Notes: generated by a model from the sequence alone, not told the origin. Shown: positions 9,940 through 17,783, numbered from the stretch's first letter. The stretch: DNA of 64,000 nucleotides from Bacillota bacterium (GCA_023416955.1 JAEZGM010000041.1:1-64000), one strand, 5' to 3'. Numbers and translations: made by a program.

Positions 9940-9953
9940 CTAAATATTGTCAA
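9925..9953 (-). promoter_or_regulatory. Promoter of the cas5-8-7-4-1-2 operon
   Basis: On the minus strand, TTGACA (9953-9948) and TATTAT (9930-9925) are separated by exactly 17 bp, a near-consensus sigma-70 promoter. Transcription should begin near 9918, giving a short 5' UTR before cas5c. It is divergent from the promoter of the crRNA-like RNA; the two -35 boxes lie 10 bp apart. Confidence 0.88.
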
Positions 9954-9963
9954 TAGGAAAAAG

Positions 9964-9991
9964 TTGATTTATTTTAAAATTTTGGTATAAT
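9964..9991 (+). promoter_or_regulatory. Promoter of the crRNA-like RNA
   Basis: TTGATT (9964-9969) and TATAAT (9986-9991) are 16 bp apart, with an upstream TGG giving an extended -10 (TGNTATAAT). The predicted start is G9999, the first base of the repeat-like sequence. That near-exact placement argues that the RNA is a dedicated transcription unit, not decayed array. Confidence 0.87.
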
Positions 9992-9998
9992 ATGGACT

Positions 9999-10080
9999 GT
10001 CGCTGAAAAGCGTGGATTGAAATCGTTTTATTGGTTATATTTTAGGTTACAGGGCGGCGGGAGCAATCCCGCCGCCCTAC
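9999..10080 (+). ncRNA. crRNA-like cas-regulating RNA (CreR-type), one mini-repeat plus guide
   Basis: The RNA begins with GTCGCT-GAAA-AGCG and then TGGATTGAAAT (9999-10023). This is the array repeat with its GC-rich hairpin cut to a 4-bp stem closed by a GNRA loop and its last 15 nt unchanged, including the whole 5' handle. From 10024 comes a guide-like stretch of 27 nt beginning CGTTTTATTGG, then a 12-bp hairpin instead of a second repeat. It runs opposite to the array and the cas genes. The guide matches a TTC-flanked site over the cas operon promoter. Such RNAs (CreA/CreR) are known in other type I systems to direct Cascade to repress toxin or cas promoters. I see no toxin gene here, so cas autorepression is the likely job. 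Confidence 0.88.
10051..10078 (+). terminator. GC-rich hairpin ending the crRNA-like RNA
   Basis: A perfect 12-bp stem (AGGGCGGCGGGA with its complement) closed by a GCAA loop, 4 bp before the cas3 stop codon. The downstream tract is only ACGTTT, so termination may be weak; the hairpin may mainly define the RNA 3' end. It faces the end of cas3 and could also act on that transcript. Confidence 0.7.
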
Positions 10081-10082
10081 GT

Positions 10083-12236
10083 TTACCCGAAAAAGGCAAC
10101 GCCCGACTCGGCTTTCACCGCAAGGCCTTTCTGCTCCGAATACGCTTCGGAATCCAGCAAAATGCTGATTTCTCCGTTGTCGATGCATTCCAGTTTTCCC
10201 GCGTCACGCAGCGCTGTGAATTCCCCGTCGTAAATATTCACGCAGTAGTGCCCAACGGCGCGCAGCAGTTCCAGGCTCCGCTCGCCCGCGCGCAGCCTGT
10301 CCGCCAAAGCCGCTGCTTTTTCCTCTAAAGGAATCAGTACAGAATGGGTGCTTTGCTCAATCAATTGAAAATCTTTTGCGATTTCGGTAAACGGAAAATT
10401 CAGCGCGTTTGCGTCCTTCTCAAGATTTTTCAGTATCTCTTTCGTGTCCATTTCCTCTGGGGAAGAAAGATGGTACAGCGTTTCAAAGTAGCACCGAATC
10501 GCTTCGGGCGAAGTAATGTCTGCGTATTTCGATTGTGCGATTTCGGTACTGTCAATCGGTTTTTGTATAGAAGCCGAGTGGTTGCGGTATTTTTCTTCCG
10601 GCTGAAACAGAACAACCAGGCTTTCCGCTGCGGGTCGTCTGTTTTCGCGGTTGCAGCGGCCCGCTGCCTGAATTTCGGAGTCCAGCCCCGCCCACGCGCG
10701 GTACACAGCGGGGAAGTCCACGTCCACGCCCGCTTCAATCAGGCTCGTAGAAACCACGCGGCAGGGCTTTCCGTCTTTCAGGCGATCCCGGATTTCGTCC
10801 AGAATCCGCTTTCTGTGCGCCGGATACATGAGGGTGGAAAGGTGGAAGCTGCCCTCTTTGTCCAATCGGTCATACAGATTTTGCGCGTGCTTTCGGGTGT
10901 TTACAATACAAAGCACCTGACGCCGCGCGTTCAGCGCGTCCGCGAGCGTGTCGTCGTCCAACTCCCCGGCCTGCTTCATCGTAACGCGGCGGAAAAAGTT
11001 GTAGAGCTCCGTGGTATTTTCACAGATCTCGCGGCTCTTGATTTCGGGCGGGAAAAGTCCCTGCAGCGCGGGCTGGGTCGCGCTGCACAGCACCGCCGTG
11101 CAGTCGTAGTTGTAAGTCAGCTCCGCAATGGCGCGTACACAGGGCTGCAGGTAATTCAGCGGAATCATCTGCGCTTCGTCAAAGATAATGACGCTGTTGC
11201 TGATGTTATGTAGCTTTCGGCAGCGGGAGGACTTATTGGCGAACAGCGATTCAAAAAACTGCACGTTGGTGGTGACGACCAGCGGCATATCCCAGTTTTC
11301 CGTTGCCAGCCGCTTGGGGTCCATCTTTTCGCCTTCGTCGTTGTAATCGAAATTGCTGTGGTGCTCCAGTACGTTTTCGTCGCCGAATATATGGCGGAAT
11401 TCCCCCGCCGTTTGCTCAATGATGCTGGTATAGGGAATCACATAAATGACGCGCTTCATGTGGTGCTTTACGGCGTGCTTGAGCGCAAAAGCCAGCGAAG
11501 AAATGGTTTTGCCCCCACCGGTGGGAACCGTCATGGTAAAAAGTCCTTTTTCTGAATCCGCTTTTTGCAGGCAGTTGTTTAGAATTTTGCTCCGTTCAAT
11601 GTTAATGTCTCTGGTGGGATTCCGATATTCCTCAAGGTGCTTTTGCAGCATTTTGTACAGTGCTTCAATGCTTTTTCCTTTGGGGCGGTTTACCGCTCCG
11701 CCCGACATGAAAAATTCCGTGTCAAGAAAATCCGCGTCCACAAGGCAGGAGTAAAGCATACGGATAAAAAAGGAGTAAGTGAAGCCATTACCCATCAGCA
11801 TCCTTATCGGCGGCGCGGACTTGGGAAGAACGGATTCAATGTCGATTTCCTTATAAAACGGATCAAACGGATCGACGGAGCTTTTTAAGCGCGCGCAAAG
11901 CGTGCTGCCTGTTTCGTCCGAGCTGCTTCCCCCGTCGGGCAGTCCGGCGTGGTGCCCTGCAATGCAGTAGGCGCCCATTTTGCCCATGCCGTTGGGCAGC
12001 TTCTGCATCAGAATTTGCGCGCCCGCGGTGGAGTGGTCGACCTTCGGCCCGAGGTTCCGAATCCGTTTCTGAAATTCTTCGGAGTATTTTCCGGTATCGT
12101 GTAGCATACCGCAGCATTTTCCCAGCTCCGCGCTGTGAAATTCTGCCGCGAACTGCTCTGCCAGCGCGGCGGTGCAGCGAAGGTGCTCTTCAACGCTTTG
12201 TTCACGTCTGTCATCGGAAATATGTGCCAGATACAT
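10083..12236 (-). CDS. cas3: CRISPR-associated nuclease/helicase Cas3
   Basis: A 717-residue fused HD nuclease and SF2 helicase. The HD motif is at His46-Asp47 (CGMLHDTGKYSEEF); the Walker A TVPTGGGKT is near residue 240 and the Walker B variant IIFDEAQ near 353. Cas3 is recruited to target-bound Cascade, then unwinds and degrades DNA. I start it at the ATG at 12236, 8 nt after AGAGG; an in-frame ATG at 12284 falls within the -10 box. It has its own promoter and is separated from cas5c by the divergent regulatory RNA, so interference nuclease and Cascade are transcribed separately. Confidence 0.96.
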   Translation of the reverse strand: MYLAHISDDRREQSVEEHLRCTAALAEQFAAEFHSAELGKCCGMLHDTGKYSEEFQKRIRNLGPKVDHSTAGAQILMQKLPNGMGKMGAYCIAGHHAGLPDGGSSSDETGSTLCARLKSSVDPFDPFYKEIDIESVLPKSAPPIRMLMGNGFTYSFFIRMLYSCLVDADFLDTEFFMSGGAVNRPKGKSIEALYKMLQKHLEEYRNPTRDINIERSKILNNCLQKADSEKGLFTMTVPTGGGKTISSLAFALKHAVKHHMKRVIYVIPYTSIIEQTAGEFRHIFGDENVLEHHSNFDYNDEGEKMDPKRLATENWDMPLVVTTNVQFFESLFANKSSRCRKLHNISNSVIIFDEAQMIPLNYLQPCVRAIAELTYNYDCTAVLCSATQPALQGLFPPEIKSREICENTTELYNFFRRVTMKQAGELDDDTLADALNARRQVLCIVNTRKHAQNLYDRLDKEGSFHLSTLMYPAHRKRILDEIRDRLKDGKPCRVVSTSLIEAGVDVDFPAVYRAWAGLDSEIQAAGRCNRENRRPAAESLVVLFQPEEKYRNHSASIQKPIDSTEIAQSKYADITSPEAIRCYFETLYHLSSPEEMDTKEILKNLEKDANALNFPFTEIAKDFQLIEQSTHSVLIPLEEKAAALADRLRAGERSLELLRAVGHYCVNIYDGEFTALRDAGKLECIDNGEISILLDSEAYSEQKGLAVKAESGVAFFG

Positions 12237-12282
12237 GTTTTTAACCTCTTTCTTACAAAATTTCCCTTTTGTCGATACTGAC

Positions 12283-12312
12283 ATTATAGTTTAGACATCA
12301 TTCTTATTTCAA
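12283..12312 (-). promoter_or_regulatory. cas3 promoter
   Basis: On the minus strand, TTGAAA (12312-12307) and TATAAT (12288-12283) are 18 bp apart. A start near 12276 leaves about 40 nt of leader before the cas3 ATG at 12236. I found no match to the crRNA-like guide here. Confidence 0.75.
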
Positions 12313-12343
12313 TATCATTTTTTATGTTCAGTGTAGTTCCTGC

Positions 12344-12373
12344 TGTGAATGTCCCTTTTAAGGGACATTCACA
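12344..12373. repeat. Perfect 14-bp inverted repeat
   Basis: TGTGAATGTCCCTT, a TT centre, then the exact complement. It lies upstream of the cas3 promoter and downstream of the rodA terminator. It has no T tract on either strand, so it is more likely an operator or boundary element than a terminator. Confidence 0.6.
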
Positions 12374-12385
12374 GGCATAAAGAAT

Positions 12386-12413
12386 CCCGGGCACGGTGAC
12401 TGCCGTACCCGGG
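12386..12413 (-). terminator. Terminator after rodA-like gene
   Basis: An 11-bp stem (CCCGGGTACGG on the minus strand, one mismatched pair) with a 6-nt loop, followed by ATTCTTTAT. It is 25 bp past the stop of the SEDS gene. Confidence 0.65.
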
Positions 12414-12438
12414 AAAGAACTACTTTTATATTGATCTT

Positions 12439-13593
12439 TTAAAAACGCCGTAAATTCACTTTATCCGAGGCTGTTTTGTGCATATACACATTCAATACCA
12501 GACCGAAGCCGAGGTACAGGCAAGCCGCAGAGGAGCCGCCCGCGCTGAAAAACGGAAGCGTAACGCCCATGACCGGCAGCAGATTCAGGCACATGCCAAG
12601 GTTGAAAAGCGACTGTGCTGCGATCATGCCGAAAAATCCGAAGCAGATTGTGCTTCCCATATCGTCATCCGCCTTGCGCGCAATCACCAGCGTTCGGATC
12701 AGCAGGAGCAGGAGGAGGACAATAATCAGCATACAGCCGAAAAATCCGAGCTGTTCTCCCGCGACGGAAAAAATAAAATCGCTTTGCTGCACCGGAACAA
12801 CTCCTTTGCTGACGCGGGTCTGGTCGCTGAAGAGCCCCCGCCCCCACAGACCGCCGCTGCCGATGGAAAGCCTGCCCTGAACCTGCTGCAGGCCTTTGTC
12901 AAGCGGGTCGGCGTCCGGGTTCATAAAAATGGACAGGCGGTCCTTTTGGTAGGGTTTTAACATAAACTTATACGCCAGCGGGAATCCGACGCCCAGACCG
13001 GCAAGCACGATGGCAAAATAGCGAAGCTGCACCCCGGCACCGAACGACATGGCAAGGAACATGCAGAAGAAAATGATCGCCGTTCCGTCGTCGCCCTGCA
13101 TACTAACCAAAATAACAGGAATCGCGGCGTGTACCGCGAGCAGGATGACATGCAGCGGAGAATAAAGAAGCCCGCGCTCCTTCAGTACGGAAATATGCTT
13201 AGCAAAAGTAATCATAAACCCGATTTTGACCAGCTCGCTCGGCTGAAAGGTCAGACCGCCCGGCAGTTTAATCCACGCCTGTGCGTTGACGCCGCCGCTG
13301 TTTGTTACGGCGGTTCCCTTCAGTCGGGTAAATAAGATCAGAAACAGGCAGAACCCGGCTACAATATACCAGTAGTTCGCAATTTCATGATAGTCGACCA
13401 TGGTCAGCACAATAGCACCGACATAGCCGATGATAATCGCCATCAGCTGTACTGTAAAAAAGCTTTTCGCTCTGCTGTCGCTGGGCACGGTTTTCAGTAG
13501 AAGAAGGCTGTACGAAGAAATGGTCAGCATTAGCAGCCAGTACAGCTTGTCCGTCCTCTTAAAATAATTCAGAATGGGATTTAATACGCGCAT
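12439..13593 (-). CDS. rodA: SEDS-family peptidoglycan polymerase, RodA type
   Basis: A 384-residue protein with about ten hydrophobic segments. SEDS features include the LPGGLTFQPSELVKIGF segment near residue 110, the GRLSIGSGGLWGRG loop and the C-terminal LNLLPVMGVTLPFFSAGGSS signature. SEDS proteins polymerise glycan strands from lipid II with a class B PBP. RodA fits better than FtsW or SpoVE because no division or sporulation cluster is adjacent, but the three cannot be separated cleanly here. It is transcribed alone, divergent from fhs. Confidence 0.88.
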   Translation of the reverse strand: MRVLNPILNYFKRTDKLYWLLMLTISSYSLLLLKTVPSDSRAKSFFTVQLMAIIIGYVGAIVLTMVDYHEIANYWYIVAGFCLFLILFTRLKGTAVTNSGGVNAQAWIKLPGGLTFQPSELVKIGFMITFAKHISVLKERGLLYSPLHVILLAVHAAIPVILVSMQGDDGTAIIFFCMFLAMSFGAGVQLRYFAIVLAGLGVGFPLAYKFMLKPYQKDRLSIFMNPDADPLDKGLQQVQGRLSIGSGGLWGRGLFSDQTRVSKGVVPVQQSDFIFSVAGEQLGFFGCMLIIVLLLLLLIRTLVIARKADDDMGSTICFGFFGMIAAQSLFNLGMCLNLLPVMGVTLPFFSAGGSSAACLYLGFGLVLNVYMHKTASDKVNLRRF

Positions 13594-13715
13594 AGCTTCA
13601 CCTCATAATCAAACCTTATTATATTATGTCAACACGCAACATGCAAGCCTATATTGGGTACAACTTGATTTTAAAGCATCGGTTGAGAAAAATCTGATTT
13701 GTTTGCCGCTTTCAG

Positions 13716-13744
13716 TTCAATTCCGCCGCAAAATATGATATAAT
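13716..13744 (+). promoter_or_regulatory. fhs promoter
   Basis: TATAAT at 13739-13744 preceded by TGA forms an extended -10 (TGNTATAAT). A weak -35, TTCAAT (13716-13721), is 17 bp upstream. The leader to the fhs ATG is about 25 nt. Confidence 0.65.
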
Positions 13745-13776
13745 TTCTTCATATTATGTATGAGGAGAATTGCTTC

Positions 13777-15444
13777 ATGCTCACAGACATTGAAATTGCC
13801 CAGCGGGCAAAACTGCTGCCCATTGCACAGGTCGCTTCCGAGCTCGGTATTCGGGAAGAGGAGCTGGAACCCTACGGACGCTATAAAGCGAAAGTGAACA
13901 ATTCGCTGTTTCAGCGCCTTTCAGGGAGACCGGACGGAAAACTGATTCTGGTTACCGCGATTAACCCCACTCCGGCCGGGGAGGGGAAGACTACCACGAC
14001 GGCCGGACTTGGTCAGGCAATGGAAAAAATCGGGAAAAACGCCGTCATTGCCCTGCGTGAGCCGAGCCTTGGCCCCGTATTCGGCATCAAGGGCGGCGCG
14101 GCGGGCGGCGGCTACGCGCAGGTGGTGCCGATGGAAGACATCAACCTCCATTTTACCGGTGATTTTCACGCCATTACCTCCGCAAACAATCTGCTTTGCG
14201 CCATGCTGGACAACCACATGCAGCAGGGCAACGCGCTGCGCATTGACCCGCGCCGCATTTTGGTTAAGCGCTGCCTTGACATGAACGACCGTGCGCTGCG
14301 TAATGTAGTGATCGGTCTTGGCGGAAAAGTAAACGGCGTTCCGCGGGAGGACAGCTTCTGCATTACTGTGGCGACGGAAGTCATGGCTGTGTTTTGTCTT
14401 GCCGCCGATTTGACGGATTTGAAGAAGCGGCTGGGAAAGATTCTGGTTGCTTATTCGGATTCCGGCGAGCCAGTTTTCGCGCGTGACCTGAAAGCGCAGG
14501 GCGCGATGGCGGCGCTGCTGAAAGACGCGATCAACCCGAATCTGGTGCAAACGCTGGAGGGTACCCCGGTGATTATGCACGGCGGGCCGTTTGCCAACAT
14601 TGCGCACGGCTGTAATTCGCTGCGTGCAACCCGCCTTGGGTTGAAGCTGGCGGATTACTGCATTACCGAGGCGGGCTTCGGCTCCGACCTTGGCGCAGAA
14701 AAGTTCATGGACATTAAATGCCGTCTGGGCGGACTGCACCCGAGCGCGGTTGTGCTGGTAGCAACCGCACGCGCGCTCAAGTATAACGGCGGGGTTCCCA
14801 AAGCGGAAACCGCGAAGGAAAATTTAGAAGCGCTGAAGGCCGGAATCTCCAATCTGGGCGCGCATATTTCCAATATGAAAAAGTTCGGTGTTCCGGTGGT
14901 AGTTGCCATTAACCGTTTTCTGACCGATACGGAAGCGGAGCTTCGGTTTATTGAGGAATACTGCCGCAAGCAGGGCGCTGATTTCGCGCTTTCCGAGGTC
15001 TTTGAAAAAGGCGGAGACGGCGGCGTTGAGCTGGCAAAGAAAGTCTGTGAAGTGGCGGAGAAGCCGTCGGACTTTCAACCGATTTATTCAGAGCAGGCTT
15101 CTCTGAAAGATAAGATTGAAACAATCGCAAAGGAAATTTACGGGGCGGACGGTGTGGATTACACCGCGAAAGCGGAAAAGTCCATTCGTGAAATTGAAGT
15201 GCTCGGCGGCGGAAAGCTGCCGGTGTGCATTGCGAAAACGCAGTATTCCCTTTCCGATGCCCCCTCCCTTTTGGGGCGGCCGGAAGGCTTCCGCATTCAT
15301 ATCCGCGACCTGAGCCTGTCAAACGGCGCGGGTTTTGTGGTGGCCTATGCGGGTGATATTATGACGATGCCCGGTTTGCCGAAGGTACCGAGCGCGGAAA
15401 ATATTGATGTGGACAGTACCGGAAAAATTACGGGATTATTTTAA
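13777..15444 (+). CDS. fhs: Formate-tetrahydrofolate ligase
   Basis: A 555-residue protein, the normal length. It has the ATP-binding TPAGEGKTTTTAGL loop and the conserved EPSLGPVFGIKGGAAGGG block. It makes 10-formyl-THF from formate, THF and ATP, feeding purine synthesis and one-carbon metabolism. The ATG at 13777 is chosen because GGAG lies 9 nt upstream; an in-frame ATG at 13756 precedes that site. No other Wood-Ljungdahl genes are adjacent, so acetogenesis cannot be inferred. Confidence 0.97.
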   Translation: MLTDIEIAQRAKLLPIAQVASELGIREEELEPYGRYKAKVNNSLFQRLSGRPDGKLILVTAINPTPAGEGKTTTTAGLGQAMEKIGKNAVIALREPSLGPVFGIKGGAAGGGYAQVVPMEDINLHFTGDFHAITSANNLLCAMLDNHMQQGNALRIDPRRILVKRCLDMNDRALRNVVIGLGGKVNGVPREDSFCITVATEVMAVFCLAADLTDLKKRLGKILVAYSDSGEPVFARDLKAQGAMAALLKDAINPNLVQTLEGTPVIMHGGPFANIAHGCNSLRATRLGLKLADYCITEAGFGSDLGAEKFMDIKCRLGGLHPSAVVLVATARALKYNGGVPKAETAKENLEALKAGISNLGAHISNMKKFGVPVVVAINRFLTDTEAELRFIEEYCRKQGADFALSEVFEKGGDGGVELAKKVCEVAEKPSDFQPIYSEQASLKDKIETIAKEIYGADGVDYTAKAEKSIREIEVLGGGKLPVCIAKTQYSLSDAPSLLGRPEGFRIHIRDLSLSNGAGFVVAYAGDIMTMPGLPKVPSAENIDVDSTGKITGLF

Positions 15445-15469
15445 TCCTGATGGGTATTCAGGTGACAAT

Positions 15470-15895
15470 ATGCAGGAAATAAAAACAAATTCTCCGGCGG
15501 AAACGGAATCATTGGGCGAACGTCTGGCGACGAAGCTGTATGGAGGGGAAACCGTCGCACTGTTCGGCGGCATGGGTATGGGGAAAACCGCCTTTACCCG
15601 CGGTCTGGCCAGAGGGCTCGGCATTGACGAAGGCGTATCCAGTCCTACTTTTGCGCTGGTGCACGAATACCGCGGGCGCGTGCGGGTGTATCATTTTGAT
15701 ATGTTCCGGGTTACAGGCTGGGACGACCTGTACTCCACCGGCTTTTTTGACTATCTGGAAAGCGGCGGCGTTTTGGTGATTGAATGGAGCGAAAATATTG
15801 AGTCCGCCTTGCCGGAAGATGCGATTCAGATTGAAATACGGCAGGGAGAACAGGAAAATGAGCGCATTTTCCGAATTGAAGGGATGAATTTATGA
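15470..15895 (+). CDS. tsaE: tRNA threonylcarbamoyladenosine biosynthesis ATPase TsaE
   Basis: A 141-residue protein with Walker A GGMGMGKTAFTRGLARG, the SSPTF switch and the C-terminal VIEWSENI motif of TsaE. It powers the TsaB-TsaD-TsaE complex that makes t6A37 in ANN-decoding tRNAs. Its start at 15470 follows AGGTG; an upstream ATG lies inside fhs. It overlaps tsaB by 4 nt (ATGA), so the pair is coupled. tsaD is not in this window. Confidence 0.95.
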   Translation: MQEIKTNSPAETESLGERLATKLYGGETVALFGGMGMGKTAFTRGLARGLGIDEGVSSPTFALVHEYRGRVRVYHFDMFRVTGWDDLYSTGFFDYLESGGVLVIEWSENIESALPEDAIQIEIRQGEQENERIFRIEGMNL

Positions 15896-16596
15896 GAATA
15901 CTGGCAATCGATTCTTCCGCCACAGCGGCTTCGGCCGCACTGGTGGAAAACGGAAAAGTGCTCGGTGAATTTTATATTAACACGCGCCTGACACATAGCC
16001 AGACACTGATGCCGATGGTTGAAAATGTGCTGAAATGCACACAGACACAGCTCAGCGAAGTGGACTTATTTGCGGTTTCCGCCGGGCCGGGTTCTTTTAC
16101 CGGAATCCGTATCGGCGTGGCAAGCGTGAAAGGACTGGCTATGGCGCAGAAAAAGCCCTGTGTCGGCGTTTCTACGCTGGAAGCCATAGCGCTGAATCTG
16201 GCGCATTTGGACGGAACGGTCTGCGCGGTGATGGACGCGCGCTGCCAGCAGGTTTACAACGCAGTGTTTTCCGCACACGGCGAAAATCTGACCAGATTGA
16301 CCCCGGATCGTGCTCTTTCCGTTGAAGATCTTGCCGCGGAATGCATAAATTACGAAAAACCGCTTTATTTGGTTGGTGACGGCGCAATTTTGTGCTATAA
16401 TAAACAACGGTTTCAGGAACTGGGTATAAAGCTTCCGCCGGAGCCGCTGCTTTATCAGCGCGCCTGCGGTGTGGCAAAAGCGGCACAGCGCCTTTATGAA
16501 CAGGGCGGTGCGGTGGACGCGGCGGCTTTGATGCCGGTTTATCTGCGCCTGCCTCAGGCAGAGCGCGAACTGAAGTTAAAACGGAAAAGGAGTTGA
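15892..16596 (+). CDS. tsaB: tRNA threonylcarbamoyladenosine biosynthesis protein TsaB
   Basis: A 234-residue inactive ASKHA-fold partner of TsaD. LAIDSSATAASAAL at the N-terminus and VSAGPGSFTGIRIGVASVKG near residue 60 are diagnostic. It scaffolds TsaD in the t6A complex. Its ATG overlaps the tsaE stop, and rpiB follows 6 bp after it. rimI, often found next to tsaB, is absent here. Confidence 0.95.
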   Translation: MRILAIDSSATAASAALVENGKVLGEFYINTRLTHSQTLMPMVENVLKCTQTQLSEVDLFAVSAGPGSFTGIRIGVASVKGLAMAQKKPCVGVSTLEAIALNLAHLDGTVCAVMDARCQQVYNAVFSAHGENLTRLTPDRALSVEDLAAECINYEKPLYLVGDGAILCYNKQRFQELGIKLPPEPLLYQRACGVAKAAQRLYEQGGAVDAAALMPVYLRLPQAERELKLKRKRS

Positions 16597-16602
16597 ATTT
16601 GC

Positions 16603-17046
16603 ATGATTGCTATAGGAGCGGATCATGGCGGCGTAAAATTAAAGGAAGCGGTTGAAAAATATCTTGATCAGGAGCAAATCCAATATGAAGATTTCGGTAC
16701 ATTTGATGAAGCTTCTGTTGATTACGCGCCGATCGCATCCAAAGTGGCACACAGCGTCGTGGACGGAAAAGCGGAAAAAGGAATCCTTTGCTGTGGAACC
16801 GGAATCGGCATGAGTATTGCCGCAAATAAGGTTGACGGCATTCGTGCTTCCGTTTGCTCCGACCCGTACAGCACGGAGATGACCCGACGCCACAATAACT
16901 CAAATATCCTTTGCATGGGTGGAAGAGTCATTGATGAGCAGAAAGCCGTCGAGCTGGTAAAGATTTATTTGAATACGCCGTTCGAGGGGGGCCGTCATCA
17001 GCGCCGTATTGATGAGGTTTCTGCTATTGAACGCGGTGAATTGTAA
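16603..17046 (+). CDS. rpiB: Ribose-5-phosphate isomerase B
   Basis: A 147-residue RpiB/LacAB-family isomerase. It opens IAIGADHGGVKLKE and has the active-site cysteine in GILCCGTGIGMSIAANK and the phosphate-binding HNNSNILCMGGR. It interconverts ribose 5-phosphate and ribulose 5-phosphate. It sits 6 bp after tsaB, and upp follows, which also draws on PRPP derived from ribose 5-phosphate. Confidence 0.95.
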   Translation: MIAIGADHGGVKLKEAVEKYLDQEQIQYEDFGTFDEASVDYAPIASKVAHSVVDGKAEKGILCCGTGIGMSIAANKVDGIRASVCSDPYSTEMTRRHNNSNILCMGGRVIDEQKAVELVKIYLNTPFEGGRHQRRIDEVSAIERGEL

Positions 17047-17050
17047 GAAT

Positions 17051-17082
17051 CGGGCGCTTACTCATATTTGGGTAAGCGCCCG
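17051..17082. other. 11-bp hairpin between rpiB and upp
   Basis: CGGGCGCTTAC pairs perfectly with GTAAGCGCCCG around a 10-nt loop, directly after the rpiB stop. No U-run follows, so it is not a standard terminator. It may stabilise a 3' end or partly separate upp. Confidence 0.5.
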
Positions 17083-17128
17083 TGGTTGGGTATGAGCCCT
17101 AAGTATATCAAATTTTGGAGGCTGTTAA

Positions 17129-17761
17129 ATGGAAAATCAAGTATTCGTAATGGACCACCCGCTCATTCAGCACAAACTCACTTTTTTGCGCGACAAGAAT
17201 ACCGGTTCCAAGGAATTCCGCTCGCTCGTCAGCGAAATTGCATTGCTGATGTGCTATGAGGCAACCCGCGACCTGCCGTTGGAGGAAACCACGATTGAAA
17301 CCCCGATCGGCCCTGCCAAAACAAAAGTGATTGCCGGCAGAAAGCTTGCCTTTGTGCCGATTTTGCGTGCGGGGCTCGGCATGGTCGACGGCGTACTCGA
17401 GATGGTTCCGGCGGCGAAAGTCGGTCACATCGGCCTTTACCGCGACCATGAAACATTGCAGCCTGTGGAATATTACAGCAAACTTCCGCTCGATACCAAT
17501 GAACGCGACGTGATCGTGCTTGACCCAATGCTTGCGACAGGCGGTTCCGCAATTGACGCCATCACCATTATTAAGCGCAGCAACCCGAAAAGCATCAAGT
17601 TTATGTGCATTATTGCGGCGCCGGAAGGGGTCAAGGCATTGACGGAAGCACACCCCGACGTTCAGGTTTACTGTGCGGCGGTGGACGAGCATTTGAATGA
17701 AGTTGGCTACATTGTGCCGGGCCTCGGCGACGCCGGAGACCGCATTTTCGGAACATTGTAA
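17129..17761 (+). CDS. upp: Uracil phosphoribosyltransferase
   Basis: A 210-residue type I phosphoribosyltransferase. The PRPP loop is LDPMLATGGSAIDAI near residue 131, and the uracil-binding C-terminus ends VPGLGDAGDRIFGTL. It converts uracil and PRPP to UMP. GGAGG with a 7-nt gap precedes the ATG. The length is normal, and a strong terminator follows within 60 bp. Confidence 0.97.
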   Translation: MENQVFVMDHPLIQHKLTFLRDKNTGSKEFRSLVSEIALLMCYEATRDLPLEETTIETPIGPAKTKVIAGRKLAFVPILRAGLGMVDGVLEMVPAAKVGHIGLYRDHETLQPVEYYSKLPLDTNERDVIVLDPMLATGGSAIDAITIIKRSNPKSIKFMCIIAAPEGVKALTEAHPDVQVYCAAVDEHLNEVGYIVPGLGDAGDRIFGTL

Positions 17762-17783
17762 TATTTTTTCTGTAAAACCCAAA

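Noticed and set aside
9897..9998. A CreT-like toxin gene next to the guide RNA
   Set aside because: The interval is filled by two divergent promoters and the target site; there is no start codon with ribosome binding site or separate transcript signal.
10024..10080. A second degenerate repeat downstream of the guide
   Set aside because: I see no GTGGATTGAAAT or stem remnant; only the GC-rich hairpin is present.
12236..12284. Extended cas3 N-terminus from the ATG at 12284
   Set aside because: That ATG overlaps the predicted -10 box, whereas 12236 has a proper ribosome binding site and a normal Cas3 start.
17051..17082. Rho-independent terminator after rpiB
   Set aside because: The stem is good but there is no U-run; listed only as a hairpin.
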